A stretch of 64,000 nt of DNA from positions 8,203,381 through 8,267,380 of the forward strand of contig JADWOT020000009.1 in NCBI GenBank assembly GCA_036345935.2, read 5' to 3'. Below the pieces are notes generated by a model that did no database searches, was not told the origin of the DNA, and saw only the letters and a list, made by a program, of their open reading frames with translations. The position numbers and the translations under genes were made by a program. How positions within the stretch are numbered: the first letter of the stretch is position 1; the number at the start of each line of letters is the position of its first letter. Positions 25,456 to 37,800 of this stretch are shown one piece after another. This DNA comes from Taenia hydatigena. Its lineage: Eukaryota > Platyhelminthes > Cestoda > Cyclophyllidea > Taeniidae.

Positions 25456-26095
25456 AAACGCCATCAACAACCGAGGAGACACAATCAGTGAACCATTTGG
25501 CAGTTCGTTGCCAAAGTGTCAACGGTATTTGCATGACGATGTCAATTATGCAAACACACGATACCTCCTCCACCTCTCCACTCACGAGGTAGACCCATGA
25601 AGACGTACAGTTGGAGGGCACTCAAGTGAGGACAAACTGCCAAGCACGTGCAGGCGCCAAACATGAATCCCGTTCAAACACTGAAAGCTCCGTCTTTTAT
25701 TAAGCGACCCACCCTTTAGGTCAGCGTACATACTGCTTTCGATGGGGAAGAATATGAGGACAGTGTGTTTCTCCTCCATGAATACATTTCCATGATGGGA
25801 CGAAACCTTAGGTTTAGTGATACTGCAAGGAGGGACCAGTGACATTAAGAACAAATGTCTACTCAGTTGCACGTGAATTCGTTGACCGGTGCCGATGACT
25901 CGTCGTGGGTGAGCCTTTAGAGAGTTGCCTACATGTGATGGTCGATGCGGGAGGCAGAAGGCAAAATTATCGGTAAAAGGATGCTTAACAGATTTGAGGG
26001 ACCGTGTGGAGTACGCATTGCTCGTTTAATTATGCGTTTGATTACTTGAGCACGTAGGCCTCCACGGATTGTGCTTTCGATCTTCGACATGACTT
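25456..26095 (+). repeat. Longer dispersed repeat, copy C
   Basis: Same orientation as copy A, opposite to B. The core 25456-25868 is close to A and B; the 3' part keeps TGTGATGGTCGATGCGGGAG (about 25932) and a diverged tail near 26040-26090. Just upstream, 25280-25336 (ATTCTGCC...GTTGCTACATC) looks like a very degraded end of the TRIM-type LTR, in keeping with this being the internal region of a related element. No coding capacity claimed. Confidence 0.7.
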
Positions 26096-26877
26096 TCGGG
26101 CCATATCGGTGGCCCAAATCCATACTGTGTGCTAAATATGCATGCTTAAGTATTAGGTCTTATTTTGTCTTCGGGGTGGTTTCTGAACTCTGCTGCACGG
26201 CCTGTTTCATCTATTGCTCCATAGGTAGAAATTCTAAAAAATTTGACCCGTTTTGCAACACGTTGAATTTTCTTAGCCATTTTAAATTTGACAAGCACAT
26301 ATACCATTGCATAATATTGTGCCTCGAAAAAATTGCCTTTGTTCATTTTAATCAACAGCTACTATTTATCCTACCTTTAATCCACTATATAAAGGCGTCT
26401 CGTGTTTTGAGTCAGTGTGTAGATTTACTGGGGATTTCTCGGTTCCCTTAGTACGTAAGGCACTTCCAATCTTCCTCTTTTTAGTAAACTTGAGGCTTCA
26501 TTCGTGATTTGGTTCACAGCTAGATTATTTACTGGGAACATTCTATTGGTGATAGCGGGTTTACTTAGAAAATTATGTTTGTGTCCTTTTGAGGTACAAA
26601 TTGTAAATATTTTTGCTGCAAGGGGTCCTTTGACTCCAAATTAAGCATGCTTGATTTTGATTCTTCCGACTTTTTTCGTTTTTATGTAGTGGCTTGGTGG
26701 TGATATTGCTATATTATAAACGTCTTGATTATTCAATCGGTAACCTATTTAAAATGATTGTGCAAACTACCTATGACTTCAGATTCGATTTTATCCGCTT
26801 TGGCCTCATACCATATATTTTCTTCGAACCACATACTTTTGTTATGTTACCATATGCATCCATCTCTTAGGGACTAA
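26096..26877. other. AT-rich region upstream of NDE1
   Basis: No exon recognised. The 126-codon open frame beginning near 26071 has no family resemblance. A splice acceptor CATCTCTTAG ends at 26870, 7 nt before the NDE1 start codon, so this is probably an intron or the 5' outron. Confidence 0.35.
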
Positions 26878-29800
26878 ATGGCTTCTGGTGACACGGACGA
26901 CGTAAATTATTGGCGTGAGAAGGCAGAAGAATATAAAAGATTGTTGGTTTTTTCTATTTAACTTCTTATTGATTAGGTGGGAAGAAGAAAAGGAGGAATT
27001 TGGGGAATTTCAATGTAATTCTAAGGAACTTGAAACAGAACTTGAAACGCAGTTGGAATTGCTGGAAAAGAATAATGCAGAACTACAGGCCAAGGTTGAA
27101 CGTCTGTCTATTGAGGTGGAAACCAACAAGGCAGGTGTAGTTTTTATATTGTCCATAAATGGGCTATTTCAGTGTATACATGAATTCCTCCTCAGAATTT
27201 GCTGTTTTTAGTCATTTATTGCGTACTCGCTTCTTTTATACAGGACAAGCACGATGTTCTCGTTAGCAAGTTGAATAGGCAGGTTACAAGTCTACAGGAG
27301 GAGGTCAACACTCTTAAAGCCGAAGCGCTTCAGCAAAAGCAATACATTCGTCAATTGGAACAAGTGAATGACGATCTTGAGCGGTCAAATCGCAATGCTT
27401 TGGCATCAGTAGAAGACATTGAGGACCGTCTGAATCAAGTCCTTGAGAAGAATGCCCTTCTTGAGGTGGAGCTTTACGAGAAGGAGGAATTAAATGTCCG
27501 TGTACAGAGATTAAAAGATGAAGTTAGGGGTGAGGTAGCCATATTCCTTATTGGAGTCTCTCTTTTTTGTGGAAAGTACCAAAGTTCTAATGAGTTTGTT
27601 CTAAATAAATTCCATTATTGGTGAATGAAGGCGATTGCTTTCATGCGAGGATCTACCGTTTTACCGATTTTGATGGGATTATTCTCATATTTATCGTTTG
27701 AAATTTTCCCTAGACCTTAATCAAGAGCTTAATCACCGGTCTCGTGTCCAAGTGTCCCCAGAAAAGGCCGTTCTACCGCCGGTTGCAGTTGAGCAAACAA
27801 TGCGAGGTAACATAGTTACAAAATCTAGTGCTTAGGTATATTGTATCTTTGGCATGTTACTCTGTTCTGTGTTACCCGTCTCGAACACGTCACACACTCG
27901 CTTTTTATAGTTTCCGCTGCGAATGAGGTTTGTTCATTCGGCTTTTTGAATCAGATTTCATATCCCAATGTCTCTCTATAATGATCTCTTTATGAGATCC
28001 CTGTTAATCTGAGTGCGCGAGAATAAGCTTTTTCTTGGTGCGTACTTGACTTCGCGGTTAGCACACACTTTCTTTTGGTGTGTTTTGAGACATCGATGCA
28101 CATTCCTAACATAAATATGCCTACATACGCATAGTTTGTCATAGAATTCTCATAGTTCTGCTGCGTCATTTTTTTGACCCCTTTTAAATGTGTGTTTTCG
28201 TTTGCTCACATCAAAGGCTCTTTGCATGAACATCCGTCTCAGTGAGTTTGTGTCTCCTTCGGGACGCAAAATCACAGGATTTCTCATGTCTTGCTTGCAC
28301 CACTAGATAGCTTCCCCAAAGAGCACTCATCGCCCGATTTAGTACTGCGATGTTCACACTTGTATGAGAGGTTCCAGTTTGGAGTTGCTGATATCTTTTC
28401 TTCCTTCCATGTCATGCCTACTCCCATAGTGTAGACTCCATAGGAAGGCAGTGGTTAAATCTTCCCACTGTTAAATGAATTACTGTCGCATTTTCACCTG
28501 CAGACACCTCTGAAGCCTGCATGCAGACGGAGGGAGGCAGGACACCTTCTCTTCCCACCACTCCTCGCCCCCTAACTCCCTCTACCCGAATCGCTGCCCT
28601 CAACCTCGTAGGTGACCTTTTACAGAAAGTCGCTGTAAGTTTCCTGTGATGAGGTATGGGTTAACCGCTGTGATATGTCCGTACGATTTCAGCACTTTCA
28701 GAGCAGTTATTTCACTTGCGTTTTTAATCATCCCACGCCATGGTTTGTCAATCGCGAATCTCCACTCCAGTGGTGAAAAATAAGATGCACTAGCGGCAGG
28801 TGCGAAATTGGCGGCAAAATTCGCATCTTTTGTTAAAGAGAAAAAGATACCTTGCGCCTTTAATGTGACTCCATGCTTATGTTAATGTGGTAATGAATGA
28901 TTCGTCTGGAATATCGCTCCCAGATCTAACATCTCGGTTATATGAGGCACAGTCTATGCAAATGAAAGACAGCTATTACCATTTTTCGACTCATCTGCTC
29001 TCACCTATTGTGTGCACTTTCATGTTAAAGTTTTTTCCCAATGCAACACGTAACACCACGCAGCATTAGTATTTTTCAGCACTCAAAATGCTACAACACC
29101 CCTCTGGCATTGTATGAACGCTCGTCTGACTTCTAGTGGGTTTTCTTTCGACTTTGGCCTTGTTTTTTGAATTGTTGCACTACTTTTGAAGAACTTCGTA
29201 AATTGGCCACAAAACACGGGCACGCAATTACAGGGGCTTGTCATTTTTTTAAATAAATTCCATTCCCTATTTTTTACTTATAGCGGTGTCCGTGACTATA
29301 TGCTCGTTCATAGGATAATCAAGCGCATCCCATATCCTACTCGTGCTCCTCAATGTTTAAAGAATAACCATAATAGTTGCCTACCGAAATATGTGGAGTA
29401 TTAATGTCTGAATTGCTAAAAGGATGACATTTGTTTGCTGATCGCTGTTACGCGTAAGTGAACTTCATTACATCGCGTGACTGCTTTCACAACTACGTAA
29501 TTTATAGACGCCGATATCACCTGAACCTCTTTTTCCTCTAAAAGCGCCTGACTCCTGCAGACTCCATCTCCTTTGCCACTTTGCACTGATTTATAATCCT
29601 AGCTACGTCACTTCCCGTGAGTTCTATCATTGTAGAGTTGTGAACAGGTCTTGCCTAGTGTACCGTTCGCTGCTCGTTTTTCACTGCGTTGACCATGTGA
29701 CGGTAGATGAGGCTCTAACTCCTACTTTTTTTCGTGCGCTAATGCGACACCTTTCAGTGTTCAATGTGAATCAGCCTGTGATTCAAATTATTAATGTTGA

Positions 29801-31491
29801 CTATGAGGATCTGTGAATGAAGTATGAGGGAACATGGAATGCCAGAAGCTCACTTATTTTCTTTCATTGGTGATTTACATGATGGGACAAGCGAATTTTG
29901 AGGGAAATAGCCAATCCTTCTAACCCAAGATTTGTTGTGATTGTAGTCTCCACTTAGTTCCTCATGTGCAAATCACTTGCATAGGATATGCTCCCACGCA
30001 CACACACACATTGAGTGAGACGTCGATTTTCCCAATTCGCATGGTTAGTGCGGTCCGCGGAATGAGCTCTTTGCTGGCCTCGAGTCAGTTGATTTGATTT
30101 TCGCCTCGTTATCATTCCGGCTTTCCCAAGTTAATCAGTCCTTCTCGGCGACTCCCTGTTAACACCTACTACTTTTCCCATCGCCAGGCGGTGTTTACGC
30201 TCGCAAGTTGGCTACTTTAGGTGCACATTTTGGCGGAAACACCAACCACAGAATTTCCCACGTGCATACCAGGAGTCATCGTTTTCTGTGCACCTTTTAT
30301 GGGATTCGCCTGCGTGTGTAATACGCAGTCTTCCAGACGTGGTACTTGGCGCACACACATCCTGCCGTCTAATTGGGAAGTAGCGTGTGCTGTTAGCTAC
30401 CTGAAAGAGTAACCTCCTCGCATCAAATTTTAATCTCCCTGAGAACAATGGAGATCGTGTGTTCCCCTTCCTCCTCAAACACTTGCACTTCCCAACTTGC
30501 CTGTGTTATTTTTTTTGTTCTAAAATCTTTCCGCCCTCATCTCTATGTTCCTTTTTTTACCCACTGATTTTCCTGCCCTGCGTTGAGGACCACTGGGGAA
30601 TAGCCTCCCGCTTTTTGATTGTTTAATGCTTGATTGGAATGATATACTCGTACTATGGACTGATGGGCGGCCTCCATTTATGTGTGGCATCTTGTGGTTT
30701 TTAAGCCACTCTCGGTGATGAGATCCGCGTTCAACCAAATTTTCGTTTAGTAATTTCACTTGCTTACCCTCATCTGTTGGTATTTAGGGTGTTATTGAAA
30801 AAAACTTGGGGTACTGTTTTCATTCAGAATTTGCGTTTCTACTCTGAGTCCCACTTGCCTCCTCCTCCTCCTCCTGCGTCCATTGTTGCAGCATTCACGT
30901 GATCCTACTTGGCGCACAATTTGGTCCGTTTGGTATCATGCCATGCAGCGGAGTGAGGAGGATATTTCGTTGTTATTTACGGTTGCGCCTCACATCTGCT
31001 AGTGGCAGTGTGACGCAGTGGTGCTGTCGATTAAGAGCGGCGCGTGGGCGTGGTTGCCGTTAATTTTTGTTCCTTCATTTAAAGCCCCAAATCACGTGGG
31101 ATTTCAAGATTGTGGACATTTACGAATGCAAACACCAACAGTAGAGAGGGAAGATTGGGAAATCAAACACTCAATTGAGCCACACCAAAGTGTGGGAAGC
31201 TTTAAGTCTATTTCACACTGTAAAACGCCGTCACAAACGTTTCATCAGGTTTTGCCCTCATCCTCCTATTATTCAATGGGTTATTTGATCAATTCACCTA
31301 CCCTCCACCTACGTACGATTAACAAGTAGCCGTGACTTGAGACCGCGATTTTTAATCCGCCTATCGGATTGTAGCAACTGGAGGCGAATTTTGCAAATGT
31401 CTGTCGCTGCTACGATGCAGTACCGACCAAGATCCCGAAATTCAGCGAACAAACGCCTCAAACTTCAGCGACCAACGGCGCCGCCTCCTAG
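26878..31491 (+). CDS. NDE1: NudE nuclear distribution protein (NDE1/NDEL1)
   Basis: Coiled-coil dynein regulator that bridges LIS1 and cytoplasmic dynein in nuclear positioning, mitosis and transport. Exons: 26878-26942, 26977-27136, 27244-27529, 27714-27806, 28504-28634, 31375-31491 (stop TAG). Phases fit; 283 residues, shorter than human (about 335-346). The N-terminal half is a long coiled coil with RQLEQVNDDLERSNR, VEDIEDRLNQVLEKNALLE and VQRLKDEVRDLNQEL, matching human RELEQANDDLERAKR and following. Exon 5 has LTPSTRIAALNLVGDLLQKV (human [20 protein letters not shown]). The last exon continues QLEANFANVCR like human ALESKLAACRN, then a short tail of 27 residues. Intron 1 is only 34 nt and restores YWREKAEEYKRLWEEE without a gap; intron 5 is 2740 nt. 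Start ATG 26878 lies 7 nt after an acceptor site. Confidence 0.93.
28635..31374 (+). other. Large last intron of NDE1
   Basis: A 2.7-kb intron between GDLLQKVA and QLEANF. It holds a short (CA)n run at 29999-30010 and a (CCT)n run near 30859-30877. No further exon of NDE1 and no other gene were found in it. Confidence 0.6.
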
Positions 31492-32204
31492 GTGAACGCT
31501 TGGACCCTCCATTCCCTTCCCTAGGTAAGCTCCCCTCACCTTACACATCGGCTACAGCCACAATCTTCGTCATCCCCTTCATAAGCAAGCTCGTCGTTAT
31601 TTAATTTTCCAACGGGCTACAGAGCACAGCAGTGATGGAGGAGCTGTCCTCAAATCTCAAAGGTGCAAGTCGGGGGTTTTAAAGTGTGAAAGTACATTCC
31701 CGAGGATAACAAACCTTCCATGCCTTGTATTTGTTGCAAGATCTGAACGCCCAGAGTGGTGTGCGGTGCGGTGTTCGTTCAGACATTCTTTTATCGAGTT
31801 ATCGTCAAAACCGTTAAAGGAACCACTTGGGGAAATGACCACATGATTCTGTAACTAGCCTCGGAGGTTGCGGTTGGCCTGCGCTCCTCCTATCCACATA
31901 TTCCCGCCTTGATGATTAGGGGACCTAAATTTTTCGTTCCCTTTGTAGATGTTATTCTCTGTCCTCGTGTACATGTGACCCCGATCGCTATCAAGGCTGG
32001 ATTGTAGTATTCCAACCATCCCATCTTCAGCCATACACTTTACCACCAGTATTCGGAAATAAATAATTAATAATCCACGCTCGTGAAGCTTTCTGATGTC
32101 CCCACCTCGTGTTTTGTGGTTCAAATAAGCAAACATGCGAAACGCGCCGAAGCCTTTATACAGGGGAACTGGGACTCTGTACATTATCAATGACATGAAG
32201 ACCT

Positions 32205-34243
32205 TCATTTATCAATCTTAACCGTTTTCATCTTGCCAGCCTTCTTTAGTTGCTGCTTCCTTCTGCGAAGCATCGACGCACGTTTTTCTTGCTTCTCTTT
32301 CTGCAAAGCAGCGTACTGACGACGTTGTTTCCTACAAGGAGAAATCTTAAGCTATTTTTGCTAAGCGATAGTTAAGAGGGGAAGTCTAAACATGCCGATG
32401 TCGTCAATGGACGCTTAGGTATTATACTCAAGTTAGCAAGCGCTTTGCATTAGTGGAGCATGGATAATGATCTTGAGCTCACCTCATGTACTCCGCGTTG
32501 GCCAAAAGTTCGTCCACAAGATTCTTCTTACGCTGCTTGCGAGGGATGCGATCGTAGAATGAGCCTGGGTCATCCATAACGGTGCCCACCTTAAGTTGTT
32601 AAACTATGAATTAGTGTACGTGGGTTCTCGTGTGGGGCGTTCAGCCACTACGAAACAGTAACAAACCTGGAAGTAGGACTTCCGACCGTCCTCTTTACGA
32701 GTGTGCAATGCAGGTACCAAAACGTGTCTTTTCGCAATAATTTCAAGGTCTTCTTGATTCTCTTTTGAGAAGTCACCTCGTGGTAAGTCGAACCAATTTG
32801 ATAACTTCGACTTTTTCTGGGCCTTAAAAACGAGAACGAACAGGTAAAATTCAGCCATGGACAGAGCGTGACTAGAAGCGCATGGAGTATGCCATGCTTA
32901 CCCTGCGTTCCCGTTTAATAGCCCGTTTCGAATGAATCGGCGGGACAGACCTGGCATAGTAGAGACTCTAGAGGGAAGATTAGTGCGTGGAATAAAATTT
33001 CATACTGTTTTATCTAGAGTGGATGGTGCTTCAACGCTTGAGGAACCAACGATGGATTCAGCGCCCTTAGAAGTATTGAGCATTCCAAGTCGACTCCAAA
33101 TTCTGTTTTCGCACTCTGGTGAGACATTTCGAATTTCGTCCTTTTTAAAAGGATTTTTCAAAAGGTTATATGGAATGGGATTGTCTTTCAAGTATTCTGA
33201 CGAGCAATCCGTCAAGGGAACTGGAGGCTTCCATCTGAAACGTTTTAAAAGATGTTAGCCACAAAGTACGGAGTGCCCTATGAAAACCGAAGCCCATGTT
33301 TTTTAGAAAATTGGAAGGAAGTTTCCTTCTGCAGGTCATTGATGGTTTTAGGGGTGCAGAAAAGAAAGCACAATGCTAGCAAGAGTAGGAACTGATTTAA
33401 GTTGGGAAACCGGGGAACTTCCATCCTAAAGACGCAGAAAACGCGCAAACACAAAGTCAGAACATGGCATGGTTGGCCCTATGATTAGTAACTACCGCCA
33501 TTTAGGCATTTATATCAGTCTAGAGAGACGTGAAGATTGTCGCGAGTAAGTGCACGACCACAAAAGAAACAACAAAACGAGTTATTGATAGCAACAAAAC
33601 AAGTAACTCAATCGATCTAAAATATTACAGCCTCGGATTCTCGAAAAGTAAAACGTCCTCCTCCGACTCCTCCATAAGTCCAGCCAGAGGACACGTGATT
33701 TCAAATTGAGCGCAATGCTGTGGAGTAAAACTCAATTCATTTACGAAAAATTAGGTGTATTAAGGAAATAAGTAAATCAAGCATCGCATATTGACCATTC
33801 AACTTTTTCGTGAAAACATACTTTGTTCTGGATGATTCAGTATAGCTTTTTTTCGCCACCTCTAATAATTAATTGGTTGATTGTAAACTAATGTAGCTAG
33901 ATGTAAATGTGAAAGTTTCCAGCCTCCAAAGGTTGGTATTCAACAATTTTTGCAATCAGCATCTTAGTACCAGATGCCAAAGTTACCATAAAGCATGCCG
34001 CTTAGTGCGTGATATAAATTATTTCGAGGCCACAAAATATATGCGTCTTATGTTCCTCGTTCACCTCTTCTTTCAGCAAGCCAAATAGAGGCCGAGGAAG
34101 TTGAGTGGACTAGGAATTAAGTGCGAGTTTGTGTCAATTTGAAACAGCGCGATTTCAAGGAGAACGAATGGCTGGAATCCAGTGTCTTGTACTAGATTCG
34201 AGTTGTGTTCTTTTGGCATAGATCTAACACTCAGAGCACTCAT
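32205..34243 (-). CDS. DNTTIP2: DNTTIP2/FCF2-like rRNA-processing factor
   Basis: Nucleolar protein with a C-terminal Fcf2 domain; yeast Fcf2 is needed for early pre-rRNA cleavages leading to 18S rRNA. Exons (- strand): 34243-34193, 34109-34065, 33717-33629, 33234-33006, 32967-32902, 32822-32667, 32589-32483, 32331-32205 (stop TGA). Total 870 nt, 289 residues. The domain is clear: WFDLPRGDFS, GRKSYFQVGTVMDDPGSFYD, RIPRKQRKKNLVDELLANAE, then a very basic tail ending KTVKIDK; family members read YFQVGTVVD...PADFYHSRIPKKERKRTLVEELL. The N-terminal half is acidic and low in conservation (EESEEDVLLFENPRL). Intron 4 is 38 nt. The last six exons are secure; the first two (34243-34193 and 34109-34065) rest only on phase, splice sites and an ATG. 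Confidence 0.85.
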
Positions 34244-34865
34244 GCTAGTATGTGCAATCAAAGTCCAAACTTATCACATAATGAATCGACTTTCTGTTCA
34301 TAGTGTTGCAATGCTTTTAAAACATTCTATTAAAGTCATTTCGAGAGGTACATTAATGTTTGACAAATTCTTGGCAACCTCCTGTAATACTTTGGTTGTT
34401 AGAACTGCTGTTTTCTGTCAAGGTCACAGAGAGGTGGCCATATTGCCCTAGCTGCGTGGGGCTGGCCTCTGGGCCACGCCAGCAGCCATTTTCCCTCTGT
34501 CCGGTGAATATATATATTCTATCCTGACACTTTGCCTTCTTTTGCCTTAAGGGAGCCTCGGGACGCTACACTCCTTTTAACATTTAATTGTTTTAATACA
34601 TTTATAAGGTATTTTACCTTATTGTTATCTACGATGTTGCTTTGGGACCTTAACATGACCGCTTTATAAATTAATTACAACTAGCAGATGCCTTTCAAAT
34701 ATGCAGTAAGTCTCTAGATAAAACTTGAAATTTAGTTTGTATTCCGTTTTTTATTATACATCTTACGTGCTCCAGATTATTTACTATGCTTCACCCTTTA
34801 GTTTAAATCAATGTGTGTGAGTCGCACTCTTTTTGCAGCATAGCCATTTGTGCGTTTTCTTGATA
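34244..34865. promoter_or_regulatory. Head-to-head promoter interval between DNTTIP2/FCF2 and TNPO1
   Basis: The two start codons face away from each other with 622 bp between them, so one short region must serve both genes. It includes a solo LTR (34383-34570). On the TNPO1 side an acceptor TTTTTGCAG ends at 34838, 27 nt before the TNPO1 ATG, showing that a 5' UTR intron or spliced-leader addition is likely. No classical promoter motif can be assigned. Confidence 0.5.
34383..34570 (+). mobile_element. Solo LTR of the TRIM-like element inside the shared promoter interval
   Basis: A 188-bp sense copy starting TGTAATACTTTGG and ending GGGACGCTACA, with the usual AGAACTGCTGTTTCTGTCAAG-type start region and TATATATATTCTAT core. 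CTCC is found on both sides (4 bp), a weak trace of a target duplication. It lies 140 bp from the DNTTIP2/FCF2 ATG and 295 bp from the TNPO1 ATG. Confidence 0.85.
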
Positions 34866-37800
34866 ATGACGTGGGTCCCCCAGGAGTCTGATATAAAGGG
34901 CATTCTCGATCTGTTACACACGTCTCAAACTGGTGATACAAATGCTCAGCGTCGGGTTCATGAGGTTAGGAGTCTTCTTTATCCTATGCTTCTAGACACT
35001 AAATACTCTTAGCAATTCCCCGGATTTTGCGAAGTATCTTATATTTATATTCTCGAAACTGATTAGCGAAGGTAGTTTTTAGTGTTGTCCTAAAACAAAT
35101 TAAGATGAATATACTCGGTCGATGAGTGGTTTGATCCTGAAGAATCATCTTGCGTCCACGTACAGCAAACAACCCCCAGATGTTATTGCTTGTGTAAAGG
35201 AGGAGGCCCTTAGGTCAATGAACGATCCACATCCCTTGATTCGGTCAACTGCCGGCACCCTCATCACTACCCTTGTCAGTGTTGGTGGGCTGCAATCGTG
35301 GCCACAGGTCATTCCTCAACTAATTCAAAGTCTAACCACACACGATCCATATCTTCTTCAAGTTTGCTAGCGCTTTAAGCTCACATACTCTAGGGAACCT
35401 TTGACGCACTTAAGAAGATCTGTGAGGATTCTAAGGATGATCTTGAAGATGATAGCTTCTTTAGTGTGTTAGATGAATTGATTCCGAAATTTATCCAGTT
35501 CTTTTCTCACCCTCACCCCAAGATAAGGTAATGCTATTATAGTTACTCAGCGTCGTAGGTCTCTTGCATTGAATTGTGCCAATCAATTCATATCAAATCA
35601 GTCGCGCGCTTTTATGAATCATATTGATGAGTTCCTTCGGGCCCTTTTTGCGTTGGCTGATGATTCGTCTAAAGAGGTTGTCAAACTTGTGTGTTCTGCT
35701 TTCGTCTTTCTCGTTGAGGTCCGTGTCGATGTGCTCTTACCGCATATGCCTAATATAATTGAAGTGGGTTTGTTTCTTGTGTTTACTTATCTCTGAAGTA
35801 CATTTTACTCCGAACCCAAGACACTGACGAGGCTACTGCACTTGAGGCGTGTGAATTTTGGCTCTCTTTGTCTGATGCACCCTTGTGCTTTCAAGTTTTG
35901 AGCGGATATCTTGACCGCCTTATTCCAGTGCTTGTGAGAGGGATGAAGTATTCGGAGAGTGATCTTGCCTTGCTCAGTGTAAGCAGCCACTTCACTTTCT
36001 CACGGTTGCCTAGAATGATCTTGATAACGATTCTCATGTGCCGGACAAAGATAGTGATATCAAACCACGTTTTCACAAACCACGAAATCGCATGCAAGGT
36101 GACGAGGACGGTGATGATGGTGACGATGATGACGATGAGTACGTAAGTAATTGGACCCTGCGGAAGTGCTCAGCGGCGGCGTTAGACGTGCTGGCCAACG
36201 TATTTCACAGTGAAATTCTTCAATACCTCCTCCCAACTACGAAGGAGTATCTCCTCTCCCAAGACTGGCGCTATCGGGAGTCTGCCATCCTTGTACTCGG
36301 TGCTATTGCCGAGGGTAGGCTTTAACCTCCCTCATCTTTATGTCTATCTAGGTTGCATGAACGATATGGTGCCCTATCTCCCGGACCTTTGCACCTTCTT
36401 CATCAAAGCGCTGGCTGATCCAAAACCGCTCATTCGGAGCATCGCCTGTTGGACTCTAAGCAGATACGCTAATTGGGTTGTTGGCCAGCCGCACGACCAA
36501 TATCTACGTCCCCTAGTAGGCGAGGTATGTTTAAATTACCGTCCGTCAACCGAATGCTCTATTTAGCTCTTGAATCGCATTCTAGACACCAACAAACGCG
36601 TCCAGGAGTCGGCTTGCTCGGCATTCGCCACACTGGAGGAGGAGGCTGGAACGGATCTGTGTCCCTACTTGGACCACATACTTCAGACTTTGGTTACTGC
36701 GTTAGGACAGTATCAACACAAGAATCTGATTATCCTCTACGATGCCATTGGCACTCTGGCTGACTCTGTTGGGCACAATTTGTATAAGAAGGATTATGAG
36801 GATATATTAATGCCTGCCCTATTTGCTAAGTGGAACAACCTTAGAGATGATGATAAGGACTTGTTTCCCCTTTTGGAATGTCTATCGAGTGTTGCTACTG
36901 CACTTGGTATTGGATTTTTACCCTATTGCGCACCTGTATTTAACCGATGTGTGGCGCTGGTCGAGAAGACTATCCACCAGAGCATGGTGAGTTTGATCGT
37001 TACTTGAGCATGCTTGGTTCTTTGTCATTGGTTATTCTAGAACGTGTGTGCGAATTGGATTTTGGAGATTCCTGTTCACTAATTATGTCACCTGCTGTAA
37101 TAAAACTGGGTGTGATCTAACGGCTATAGACGTTCCAGTTTTATAGTAAACAACTTTTGTACTCTGATGTAGGAGTGGCAATAGTTTGTGTCCAGGTGCA
37201 TCTTTATTATTGCCAATGCAGAGAGTTCGGAGACGACACCAAGTATCCTCTGGTCGAGACCGCGCGTCTATGGTGTAGTGCAGTAGATTATTTGTGTTTA
37301 CTCCTAAAGATACTTTGAGGTCCATTTTTCCTGTTACTAGTATGGGGAGCTTGGGAGCTCCTGAGGTTTGAATTTCGTTTGTTTTACTCGTTGCGCAGTT
37401 GTCTGTTGCCACGTTGTCAGAGCCACTTAGCTTGCAGCGCGATAGGCTGACTTCTAGAATGCTTTGAAGATCAAGGTCTTGTGCTCCATCGCGACGGTGA
37501 TTGCAACTCCTCAGATCTGATCTCGTTTGACTTCTGTTTTAGTCTCTTTACTTGATTTGTGTCAATTCATGGAATTAAATGTCAAACACAGGTGGCTTTA
37601 TCGCAGGTATTTGGTTTTGCATTGATATGGAGTGCATGACTGAGTTGGGGGTTAACATGGCAATGCAGAAGTAGGATGCATGTTAGTCGATTATGGTAAT
37701 GTCCCTCTTACCACATCCCGATCTGCAGGCAAACGTACAACAACCGGAGTTGTATGAGCAGCCGGACAAGGACTTCATGGTAGTATCACTGGACTTGTTA

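Noticed and set aside
26071..26451. 126-codon open frame on the + strand
   Set aside because: AT-rich, cysteine- and phenylalanine-heavy, no recognisable motif, and placed in the NDE1 upstream region without splice support.
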